From NCBI GenBank assembly GCA_031384695.1, contig JANNAV010000240.1:1-6019 (forward strand): DNA of 6,019 nucleotides, in the 5' to 3' direction. Below are positions 1-4,637 of the stretch, one piece after another; position 1 is the first letter of the stretch; each line of letters opens with the position of its first letter. The notes under the pieces were generated by a model. That model saw only the letters and a list, made by a program, of their open reading frames with translations, made no database searches and was not told the origin of the DNA. The stretch is from JANNAV01 sp031384695 (GTDB lineage Bacteria > Pseudomonadota > Alphaproteobacteria > Rhodobacterales > Rhodobacteraceae). The position numbers and the translations under genes are program-made.

Positions 1-164
1 CGCCGGATTTCCTGCTTGGCCTTGCGCACCGCCTCGGCGGTCACCGCACAGGTGTTCACCACCACCGCGCCCTGCACGCCCGCCTGCGCCGCAAGTTCCT
101 TCATCGCCTCGGTTTCATAAGCGTTCAAACGGCATCCCAGCGTGGCAAAAACCGGCGCGTTCAT
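1..164 (-). CDS. mtaB: MtaB, tRNA t6A37 methylthiotransferase (N-terminus only)
   Basis: Radical-SAM methylthiotransferase that converts t6A37 to ms2t6A37 next to the anticodon of ANN-decoding tRNAs, notably tRNA-Lys(UUU); cytosolic iron-sulfur enzyme. Only the first 54 codons are present; the window edge removes the rest, including the radical-SAM CxxxCxxC motif and the TRAM domain. The visible part is the start of the N-terminal MTTase domain: TLGCRLNAYETEA at residues 8-20 and VVNTCAVTAEAVRKA at 35-49. Cys11 and Cys39 are the first two ligands of the auxiliary 4Fe-4S cluster. LGCRLN and NTCAVT fit MtaB better than MiaB or RimO. The ATG overlaps the dapF stop codon (ATGA) and no strong Shine-Dalgarno precedes it, so translation is probably coupled to dapF. 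The tRNA-Lys(UUU) gene, a likely substrate, lies about 1 kb away on the other strand. Confidence 0.93.
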   Translation of the reverse strand, partial: MNAPVFATLGCRLNAYETEAMKELAAQAGVQGAVVVNTCAVTAEAVRKAKQEIR

Positions 165-1000
165 GCGTGCGCCGCCAGAAATTCGGAGGAAATCACCCCG
201 TCAAACCCCCGCGCCACCGGCCCGCTCAACCAAACACCATCCTCGCGCCACTCCACCTCCAGCACACCACCATCCACCTCGATCACCACCGCCCGCCCGG
301 TCAGCCGCCGCAGATGCGCCGCCACCGCCACCGCACAAGCCCCCGAGCCGCAGGCCAGCGTGATCCCCACGCCGCGTTCCCACACCCGCATCCGCAACCG
401 GTCCGGCCCGGTCTCGCTCACAAACTCCACATTGCACCGCTCGGGGAACAAGGCTTCCCGCTCATAAACCGGCCCCAGCCCAGCCACATCCACCGCTTCC
501 GCATCCGCCACAAACAGCACGCAATGCGGATTGCCCATCCCCACTGCCACCGGATCGCCCGCCAGAGGCAGATGCAGCATATCCACCTCGCGCGACAGCG
601 GCACTGCGCGCCACTCCAGTTGCGGCGGCCCCATGTTCACCGAAACCCGGCCATCGGCACCCCGCACCGCCCGCAAACTGCCCCGCCCCGTCACCAGAGA
701 CACCACCGACTGACCCGTCTCGCGCATCACATAATCGGCCACACAGCGCGTGGCGTTGCCGCAAGCCCCCGCCCGGCTGCCATCCGAATTCCAGAACTCC
801 AATCCGAAATCGGCAACCGCGGCATCCACGATCTCGGCAAGCTGATCAAACCCCACGCCCCGGTGCCGGTCGCCCAAACCCCGCGCCAGCCCAGCCGTCA
901 TCACCGCCCCGCGCCCGCGCGAATCGATCACCACGAAATCATTGCCCGCGCCATGCATTTTCATGAAGCCAAGGCCAGAGAGTGCATTCCTGTTGCTCAT
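161..1000 (-). CDS. dapF: Diaminopimelate epimerase
   Basis: PLP-independent racemase that interconverts LL- and meso-diaminopimelate, the penultimate step of lysine synthesis and the source of meso-DAP for peptidoglycan; cytosolic. With the chosen start the protein is 279 residues, normal for the family. Diagnostic motifs: KMHGAGNDFVVID at 14-26, GFDQL near 51-55, GACGNATRC with catalytic Cys80, GNPHCV at 156-161, ERCNVEF at 187-193, and ERGVGITLACGSGACA at 209-224 with catalytic Cys217. Both active-site cysteines and substrate-binding Asn20 and Asn190 are in place. The frame stays open upstream to a GTG at 1084. I prefer the ATG at 1000 because the extra 28 residues do not look like the family; the region before it is G-rich (AGGCGGGCG) but has no textbook Shine-Dalgarno. 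ATGs at 964 and 958 are possible but sit too close to the first motif. First gene of a dapF-mtaB operon, divergent from tRNA-Lys. Confidence 0.96.
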   Translation of the reverse strand: MSNRNALSGLGFMKMHGAGNDFVVIDSRGRGAVMTAGLARGLGDRHRGVGFDQLAEIVDAAVADFGLEFWNSDGSRAGACGNATRCVADYVMRETGQSVVSLVTGRGSLRAVRGADGRVSVNMGPPQLEWRAVPLSREVDMLHLPLAGDPVAVGMGNPHCVLFVADAEAVDVAGLGPVYEREALFPERCNVEFVSETGPDRLRMRVWERGVGITLACGSGACAVAVAAHLRRLTGRAVVIEVDGGVLEVEWREDGVWLSGPVARGFDGVISSEFLAAHA

Positions 1001-1054
1001 CGCCCGCCTATACCCCCACATCCGGCTTTTTGCCAGAGGCACACGCTTTTGCCC

Positions 1055-1083
1055 TTGACCCCCACCTGCGAAGTTCCTAATCA
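1055..1083 (+). promoter_or_regulatory. Candidate sigma-70-type promoter toward tRNA-Lys
   Basis: TTGACC at 1055-1060 matches the -35 consensus at five of six positions and sits in the CTTGAC context common in alphaproteobacterial promoters. A 17-base spacer leads to TAATCA at 1078-1083, a poor -10. If used, it would give a leader of roughly 145 bases before the tRNA. No better promoter is visible closer to the tRNA. The match is weak and unsupported by transcription data. Confidence 0.25.
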
Positions 1084-1099
1084 CCGCCCCTGTCGCAGG
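1065..1099. repeat. Inverted repeat CCTGCGA / TCGCAGG in the dapF-tRNA gap
   Basis: A perfect 7-base inverted repeat (1065-1071 and 1093-1099) with a 21-base spacer, centred on the weak -10 of the candidate tRNA promoter. On the opposite strand it lies 65-99 bases upstream of the dapF start. It could be an operator read by a dimer or a loose hairpin in a transcript; seven matched bases in GC-rich DNA may also be chance. Confidence 0.25.
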
Positions 1100-1121
1100 C
1101 TGCTTTTCGAGGTGGGCGGGC

Positions 1122-1160
1122 GGCGGGTTTGCTTGGCTTGCAAGTCACCCCGCAACCGCC
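1122..1160 (+). other. Possible hairpin in the tRNA-Lys upstream region
   Basis: GGCGGGTTTGC (1122-1132) can pair with GCAACCGCC (1152-1160) with two bulged bases, and the palindrome CTTGCAAG (1137-1144) sits inside the loop. The segment lies between the candidate promoter and the tRNA, so it may be part of a leader that is trimmed away. I recognise no known RNA family. The rest of 1001-1233 shows no convincing gene on either strand. Confidence 0.2.
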
Positions 1161-1198
1161 TGACTCAGTTCGGAAAACCACCACGCGGCGGCTGCATG

Positions 1199-1214
1199 CC
1201 GGGCAAACGCCCCC
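1199..1214 (+). repeat. Repeat motif copy 1 (CCGGGCAANCGCNCCC)
   Basis: First of three copies of a 16-base motif with 14 shared positions; here the variable bases are A and C. It ends 19 bases before the tRNA-Lys gene. The other copies are at 1467-1482 and 1553-1568 in the same orientation. I saw no full copy inside any coding region of this window. Function unknown. Confidence 0.5.
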
Positions 1215-1233
1215 ACCGCACGCCAGACTGTTA

Positions 1234-1310
1234 GGGCGGGTAGCTCAGTTGGTTAGAGCACTTGACTTTTAATCATGGGGTCGGGGGTTCGAGCCCCCCC
1301 CCGCTCACCA
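1234..1310 (+). tRNA. tRNA-Lys (anticodon TTT)
   Basis: Complete 77-base cloverleaf with encoded CCA at 1308-1310 and discriminator A1307. The acceptor stem is GGGCGGG (1234-1240) with CCCGCTC (1300-1306), including one G-U pair at position 2-71. The D arm is GCTC/GAGC (1243-1246, 1256-1259) around a 9-base loop. The anticodon arm is CTTGA/TCATG (1261-1265, 1273-1277) around CTTTTAA, giving anticodon TTT at 1268-1270, which reads AAA and AAG. The variable loop is GGGTC, and the T arm is GGGGG/CCCCC around TTCGAGC. Stem position 28-42 is T opposite T, a mismatch in the anticodon stem; all other stem pairs are sound. The A37 site is the usual target of t6A formation and then of MtaB, whose gene is nearby. 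A nine-C run (1294-1302) makes the 3' half sensitive to sequencing error. A terminator follows 11 bases after the CCA. Confidence 0.97.
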
Positions 1311-1321
1311 GTCTCCCCAGG

Positions 1322-1351
1322 AAAAAGGCCCGCCGCGATGGCGGGTCTTTT
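1322..1351 (+). terminator. Intrinsic terminator after tRNA-Lys, probably bidirectional
   Basis: GGCCCGCC (1327-1334), loop GCGAT, GGCGGGTC (1340-1347), then TTTT. The stem is eight pairs with one G-U, extended by A-T pairs from the five As before it. Read from the other strand the same stem is followed by TTTTT, so it could also stop minus-strand transcripts arriving from ade. Confidence 0.85.
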
Positions 1352-1389
1352 CGGTTTTGGCATAGCCCTTGCCGTCCCCACTTCCTGTT

Positions 1390-1420
1390 CCTTGCTCAAT
1401 TTGATTTCAATCAAGCAAGG
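1390..1420. repeat. Inverted repeat CCTTGCT / AGCAAGG with nested TTGATT-TC-AATCAA
   Basis: Outer arms at 1390-1396 and 1414-1420 enclose a second, AT-rich inverted repeat at 1401-1414; the two share base 1414. It lies about 40 bases after the tRNA terminator and is not followed by a T tract, so it is not an obvious terminator. It may be an operator or part of a structured RNA; role unknown. Confidence 0.4.
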
Positions 1421-1452
1421 GGCCATCGCCCCGGCGGCCGCGCCTGCCACCC

Positions 1453-1473
1453 TGCCCGGCCACGGGCCGGGCA
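1453..1473. repeat. GC-rich hairpin TGCCCGGCC-acg-GGCCGGGCA
   Basis: A perfect 9-base inverted repeat with a 3-base loop. Its right arm runs into repeat motif copy 2 (1467-1482). No T tract follows. Very stable as RNA, but role unknown. Confidence 0.5.
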
Positions 1474-1482
1474 AGCGCGCCC
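1467..1482 (+). repeat. Repeat motif copy 2 (CCGGGCAANCGCNCCC)
   Basis: Second copy, variable bases G and G, followed by CA. It begins inside the right arm of the hairpin at 1453-1473. See copies at 1199 and 1553. Confidence 0.5.
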
Positions 1483-1517
1483 CAATTTGCCCAACCGATC
1501 TGATTGCGGAACCTCCC

Positions 1518-1548
1518 TTGCCCAAACGGCCTCCGGCCACATGGGCAA
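1518..1548. repeat. Two-tier hairpin TTGCCC..GGCC-tcc-GGCC..GGGCAA
   Basis: Outer arms TTGCCC (1518-1523) and GGGCAA (1543-1548) and inner arms GGCC (1528-1531) and GGCC (1535-1538) are separated by symmetric 4-base internal loops (AAAC and ACAT). The core GGGCAA or its complement occurs five times between 1469 and 1560. Such an arrangement is typical of small structured repeats, but I recognise no named family. Confidence 0.45.
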
Positions 1549-1552
1549 CGTC

Positions 1553-1568
1553 CCGGGCAATCGCTCCC
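1553..1568 (+). repeat. Repeat motif copy 3 (CCGGGCAANCGCNCCC)
   Basis: Third copy, variable bases T and T. It overlaps the small hairpin CGCTCC-ccc-GGAGCG (1562-1576) that follows it. Confidence 0.5.
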
Positions 1569-1579
1569 CCGGAGCGTTT
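1562..1579 (+). terminator. Weak terminator-like hairpin CGCTCC-ccc-GGAGCG-TTT
   Basis: Six perfect pairs, a 3-base loop and three Ts. Too short a T tract to be called a strong intrinsic terminator; listed because it adds to the hairpin series in this gap. Confidence 0.3.
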
Positions 1580-1620
1580 CCAGACGGTTCGGGAACCCCA
1601 ACCCCACCCCGAATCACCGC

Positions 1621-1628
1621 ATGGTTAA
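1621..1628 (-). promoter_or_regulatory. TTAACCAT box, possible CtrA half-site
   Basis: The minus strand reads TTAACCAT here, identical to the compact CtrA recognition sequence known from Caulobacter and used in related alphaproteobacteria. It is not in front of any recognised gene: it lies between the converging tRNA and ade. An 8-base match in an isolated position is easily chance. Confidence 0.15.
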
Positions 1629-1642
1629 CGGTCATTTCCGCC

Positions 1643-1702
1643 AAATGGCGTATGCATGCCCTGTGCATAGCCGCATGCGCACGCCGCATATCGCCATTTT
1701 TT
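1643..1702 (+). terminator. Large hairpin with T6 tract between tRNA-Lys and ade
   Basis: AAATGGCG (1643-1650) pairs with CGCCATTT (1692-1699), and next to it TATGC (1651-1655) pairs with GCATA (1686-1690), leaving one bulged T at 1691. The right arm runs into TTTTTT at 1697-1702. A competing inner hairpin, TATGCA (1651-1656) with TGCATA (1664-1669), is also possible. The structure would stop plus-strand transcripts running toward the 3' end of ade. The distance to the tRNA terminator suggests either a backup or the end of a separate short transcript. Confidence 0.5.
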
Positions 1703-1724
1703 CCGCTAAGTCCCTGAATTAACA

Positions 1725-1739
1725 CCGGGAACGCCCCGG
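1725..1739 (-). terminator. Weak hairpin just after the ade stop
   Basis: CCGGG and CCCGG (1725-1729, 1735-1739) enclose a 5-base loop 2 bases beyond the ade stop codon. On the minus strand it is followed by TGTTAATT, a poor T tract. It might contribute to ending or protecting the ade transcript. Confidence 0.3.
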
Positions 1740-1741
1740 CC

Positions 1742-3442
1742 TCAGGGCATCACCTCGAACCGGTCCACATCCACCATCCCATGATCGGTGATCTTCAGAT
1801 GCGGGATCACCGGCAGGCACAGGAACGCCAGTTGCAGGAACGGCTCCTCCAACGTCACCCCCAACCCCGCCGCCGCAGCCCGCAACGCCACCAGATCGGC
1901 CCGCACCGCCTCAAAACTTTTCAGGCTCATCAACCCCGCAACCGGCAGCGCCAGCTCGGCCAGAACCCGGCCCGCCTCCACCACCACGAACCCGCCTTCC
2001 ATCTCGCCCAACCGCTGCACCGCCAGCGCCATATCGTCGTAATCCACCCCCACCACCGCGATGTTGTGATGGTCATGGCAAACCGTCGATCCGATGGCAC
2101 CCCGCTGCAAACCAAAGCCTTTGACAAAGCCGGTGGCCCGGTTGCCATTCACCCCATGCCGCTCGATCACCGCGATTTTCACCAGATCCCGCGCTATATC
2201 TGGCCTCTTGTCGCCATCCACAGGCTCTATCTGGTAGGTCAGATGTTCAGTGATGATCTTGCCCGGCAGCACCCCGATCACCGGCGTTTCGCTGCGGTTA
2301 CCCGTCGAGCGAAAGTCGCGCGCCACCACAACCGGCGCTCTCACCGAATGCCGCCCGACGGGCGCAATCTCAACCCGCGCGGCAAAGGCGGCATCATCCA
2401 CCTCAACCCCACCGGCAAAAACCCGCAGTACATGGCAGCCTTGCAAGCTATCGATCACCGCGATATCCGCCCGCTTGCCCGGCGCAATCAAGCCGCGATC
2501 CTTCAGCCCAAACGCCTCCGCCGCCGAAAGCGACGCCACCCGGTAAACCGCAAGCGGTGGCGCACCAAGACCAATCGCGGTGCGGATCAGGTAATCCAGA
2601 TGGCCATGCTCGCCGATATCCAAAGGATTCCGGTCATCGGTGCAAAAGCACAAATAGGGCGAAAAACGCTCGGTGATCAGGGGCGCCAGCGCCTGCAAGT
2701 CCTTGGAAACAGAACCTTCTCTGATCAAAACCCGCATCCCCTTGCGCAGCTTTTCCAGCCCCTCAGCCGCCGTCGTCGCCTCATGTTCAGTGCGGATGCC
2801 TGCCGCGATATAGCCGTTCAGATCAAGCCCCCGCAGCAACGGCGCATGGCCATCTATATGGCGGCCCCGGAACGCCTCAAGCTTGGCCATGCAGCCGGGG
2901 TTTTTGTGTAACACCCCGGGATAGTTCATGAATTCCGCAAGCCCCAACACACGCGGATGGTCCATCAGCGGGATCAGGTCCGCCACCTCCAGCCGCGCCC
3001 CGGTGGTTTCCATATGGTTTGACGGCACACAAGACGAAAGCTGCACCCGGATATCCATCAAGGTCCGGGCCGAGGCTTCAAGGAAATACTCTATCCCCGG
3101 CAGCCCGCACACATTGGCAATCTCGTGCGGATCACAGATTGCCGTCGTCACCCCATGCGGGCTGACGCAGCGGTCAAACTCGAACGGCGTCACCAGCGAG
3201 GATTCGATATGCAGATGGGTGTCGATAAAGCCGGGCACCAGAATTTGCCCGCTACAATCCACCTCACGCAAGCCGTGGTAGGTGCCAAAGGTGCCAACGA
3301 TGGTGTCGCCACAAATCGCCACATCGGTTTCCACCAGATCCCCGGTGATCAGATCGAACATCCGCCCACCTTTCAGCACCAGATCGGCGGGCGCGATACC
3401 CCGCCCCTGATCAATCCGGTCGGCAAGCGAGGGGTGCGGCAT
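1742..3442 (-). CDS. ade: Adenine deaminase
   Basis: Metal-dependent amidohydrolase that converts adenine to hypoxanthine and ammonia (EC 3.5.4.2), feeding purine salvage or catabolism; cytosolic. The 566-residue protein is near the usual size of Ade/AdeC (about 580). Motifs in order: PGFIDTHLHIESS at 70-82 with metal ligands His76 and His78; VTTAICDPHEIANV at 98-111; VPSNHMETTG at 139-148; AEFMNYPGV at 169-177; IDGHAP at 196-201; TEHE at 218-221; FCTDDR at 266-271 with the conserved Asp pair; and the C-terminal domain signature STVCHDHHNIAVVG at 452-465. No key residue is missing. ATG 3442 is chosen because AAAGGAG lies 6 bases upstream; the frame stays open 46 codons further, but that stretch lies in the divergent promoter gap and does not look like protein. 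Single gene on its strand here, divergent from a DMT-family permease. Confidence 0.97.
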   Translation of the reverse strand: MPHPSLADRIDQGRGIAPADLVLKGGRMFDLITGDLVETDVAICGDTIVGTFGTYHGLREVDCSGQILVPGFIDTHLHIESSLVTPFEFDRCVSPHGVTTAICDPHEIANVCGLPGIEYFLEASARTLMDIRVQLSSCVPSNHMETTGARLEVADLIPLMDHPRVLGLAEFMNYPGVLHKNPGCMAKLEAFRGRHIDGHAPLLRGLDLNGYIAAGIRTEHEATTAAEGLEKLRKGMRVLIREGSVSKDLQALAPLITERFSPYLCFCTDDRNPLDIGEHGHLDYLIRTAIGLGAPPLAVYRVASLSAAEAFGLKDRGLIAPGKRADIAVIDSLQGCHVLRVFAGGVEVDDAAFAARVEIAPVGRHSVRAPVVVARDFRSTGNRSETPVIGVLPGKIITEHLTYQIEPVDGDKRPDIARDLVKIAVIERHGVNGNRATGFVKGFGLQRGAIGSTVCHDHHNIAVVGVDYDDMALAVQRLGEMEGGFVVVEAGRVLAELALPVAGLMSLKSFEAVRADLVALRAAAAGLGVTLEEPFLQLAFLCLPVIPHLKITDHGMVDVDRFEVMP

Positions 3443-3560
3443 GGCAGTCTCCTTTCCCCCAAGGGAACCCCAACCCGAAGGCGGCGTCCAGCCCGGAATC
3501 GTCAGCATCCCTTGTGCCCAAAGCCGAAGGGTGATTGCCTTAGCGCAAAGAGGTATCCCC
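3443..3560. promoter_or_regulatory. Divergent promoter gap between ade and the DMT permease
   Basis: Both genes should start from this 118-base gap, but neither shows clean -35/-10 boxes. Visible features are an inverted repeat CCCTT/AAGGG (3509-3513, 3527-3531, 13-base spacer), a direct heptamer CCGAAGG at 3475-3481 and 3524-3530, and a small hairpin TTCCC-ccaa-GGGAA (3454-3467) that lies right beside the ade Shine-Dalgarno at 3449-3452. One regulator could serve both genes; that is inference from the divergent layout. Confidence 0.4.
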
Positions 3561-4484
3561 ATGCGCCCGCTGCGCGGCATCGTCTATAAAGTGATCTCGG
3601 TTCTGGTGTTCATCGTGATGGCCTCGATGATCAAGGCCACCTCGGCCCATGTTCCTCCCGGTCAGGCGGTGTTCTTCCGCTCGGTGTTCGCAATCCCGGT
3701 GATCGTGATCTGGCTGATCCAGCGGCGCGAACTGGCCACCGGATTTTCGGCCTCCAACCCCGCAGGCCATGTCTGGCGCGGCTTTGTCGGCACTCTGGCG
3801 ATGGGCTTGGGCTTCGCCGGGCTCGGCTATCTGCCATTGCCCGAGGTAACGGCAATCGGCTATGCGGCACCCTTGCTGACGGTGGTGTTCGCCGCGATGT
3901 TTCTGGGCGAAGAGGTGCGGATGTTCCGCATCACCTCGGTGGCGCTGGGGCTTGCGGGGGTGCTCATCGTGCTCAGCCCGCGCCTGACGGTGTTGCAGGG
4001 CCAGTCGGCAGATCACGCCGAAGCGTTGGGCGCGATGCTGGTTCTGGGCAGTGCGGTGTTCGCGGCCTTGGCACAGGTGTTCGTGCGCAAACTGGTGATG
4101 ACCGAGAAAACCCCGGCCATCGTGTTCTGGTTTTCCGTCACCGCATCGGTTTTGTCGCTGACAACGCTGGCGTTTGGCTGGGTGGTGCCGACGCCATTCG
4201 AGGCGGCACTGCTGGTGGGTGCCGGGCTTTTGGGCGGCGTGGGGCAGATTTTCCTCACCTCAAGCTACCGCGAAGCCGACGCCTCGCTGGTGGCACCATT
4301 CGACTATGCCTCAATGATTTTTGCCTTGTTTATCGGCTATTTCGTGTTCAACGAAGTGCCGACGATGGTGATGCTGGGCGGTGCCAGTCTGGTGGTAACC
4401 GCGGGCTGTCTGATCATCTGGCGCGAGCGTAAGCTGGGTCTGGAACGCGCCAAAGCCCGCAAGGCAATGTCGCCGCAAGGCTAG
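3561..4484 (+). CDS. EamA/DMT-superfamily ten-helix transporter, substrate unknown
   Basis: Inner-membrane permease of the drug/metabolite transporter superfamily. The 307 residues form two EamA repeats (about 5-140 and 146-277) with ten hydrophobic segments, near 7-25, 36-53, 72-90, 93-114, 123-139, 149-165, 178-195, 204-222, 233-252 and 258-276. Each repeat carries the expected closing pattern: LPEVTAIGYAAPLLTVVFAAMFLGEE at 83-108 (shown in part) and SLVAPFDYASMIFALFIGYFVFNE around 232-255, where a conserved Pro and a helix-ending Glu mark the family. A short basic tail follows (280-301). The ATG at 3561 has AAAGAGG upstream; the frame is open 40 codons further, but that part lies in the gap shared with ade. 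The substrate cannot be read from sequence. Its position between ade and deoC makes a nucleobase, nucleoside or related metabolite conceivable, but the family also exports amino acids and carries riboflavin and S-adenosylmethionine. Confidence 0.9.
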   Translation: MRPLRGIVYKVISVLVFIVMASMIKATSAHVPPGQAVFFRSVFAIPVIVIWLIQRRELATGFSASNPAGHVWRGFVGTLAMGLGFAGLGYLPLPEVTAIGYAAPLLTVVFAAMFLGEEVRMFRITSVALGLAGVLIVLSPRLTVLQGQSADHAEALGAMLVLGSAVFAALAQVFVRKLVMTEKTPAIVFWFSVTASVLSLTTLAFGWVVPTPFEAALLVGAGLLGGVGQIFLTSSYREADASLVAPFDYASMIFALFIGYFVFNEVPTMVMLGGASLVVTAGCLIIWRERKLGLERAKARKAMSPQG

Positions 4485-4500
4485 GGGTTCCTGATTGGTG

Positions 4501-4529
4501 TTGGTTTGGTCCGATGCCTGCGGGATACA
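4501..4529 (+). promoter_or_regulatory. Candidate promoter for deoC
   Basis: TTGGTT (4501-4506), 17 bases, GATACA (4524-4529); TACAAC at 4526 is an alternative -10 with a 19-base spacer. Both boxes are weak matches. If correct, transcription would start close to or within the palindrome at 4543-4560, a common layout for a repressor operator. Confidence 0.25.
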
Positions 4530-4542
4530 ACCCTCTGTGCGA

Positions 4543-4560
4543 CATGAATATTTATTCATG
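4543..4560. promoter_or_regulatory. Perfect AT-rich inverted repeat upstream of deoC, likely operator
   Basis: CATGAATA-TT-TATTCATG: eight perfect pairs around a 2-base centre, 77 bases before the deoC start, in otherwise GC-rich DNA. The 18-base two-fold symmetric form fits a site for a dimeric regulator better than a terminator, since no T tract follows. deo operons are commonly controlled by repressors that respond to nucleosides or deoxyribose phosphates. The identity of the regulator is unknown and no regulator gene is in the window. It could instead be a small hairpin at the end of the permease transcript. Confidence 0.6.
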
Positions 4561-4637
4561 CCCCCAAGCTGCCCGCTTGCCAGCCGCTTTGCCACCGTGC
4601 AAACCTTGACCAACCCGAACGGAGCGGAGTGATCTGC

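Larger units (their letters stand above)
1311..1741. other. Gene-free region between tRNA-Lys and ade, rich in inverted repeats
   Basis: No frame on either strand has family-like sequence. The open frames here overlap the tRNA or the terminator and are arginine- and proline-rich, as expected from GC-rich noncoding DNA. The region does hold a terminator right after the tRNA, at least four further hairpin-forming inverted repeats, two copies of the 16-base motif, and a large hairpin with a T tract at its right end. The tRNA and ade converge on it, so transcription termination is the simplest role. A small RNA is possible because the hairpin near 1700 would end a plus-strand transcript, but I see no clear promoter for one. 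Confidence 0.6.

Noticed and set aside
1001..1233. Lysine riboswitch, SRP RNA or another named RNA upstream of dapF or the tRNA
   Set aside because: None of the conserved sequence cores I know for these RNAs (for example GGAAGGAAGCAGCC of SRP RNA) are present; only generic hairpins are seen.
167..1234. Long plus-strand frame opposite dapF
   Set aside because: Antisense of a clearly conserved gene; rich in His, Arg and Pro as expected for a shadow frame, and it ends at the edge of the tRNA.
1234..1320. tRNA-Lys 3' end as an integration (att) site
   Set aside because: No duplicate of the tRNA 3' end and no integrase or phage gene in the window.
1253..1540. Minus-strand frame ending in GGARTPDPMIKSQVL
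   Set aside because: Its C-terminal end is the antisense of tRNA-Lys, a well-known source of false hypothetical proteins, and the rest crosses the terminator and hairpins.
1199..1568. CRISPR array from the three repeat copies
   Set aside because: The copies are short, unequally spaced (268 and 86 bases) and separated by a tRNA gene.
1411..1725. Minus-strand frame of 104 codons in the gap after ade
   Set aside because: GTG start right after ade, no ribosome site, composition driven by GC-rich hairpins, and no recognisable family pattern.
1781..2911. Long plus-strand frame opposite ade
   Set aside because: Antisense shadow of adenine deaminase with an arginine/histidine/glutamine-rich composition and no family motifs.
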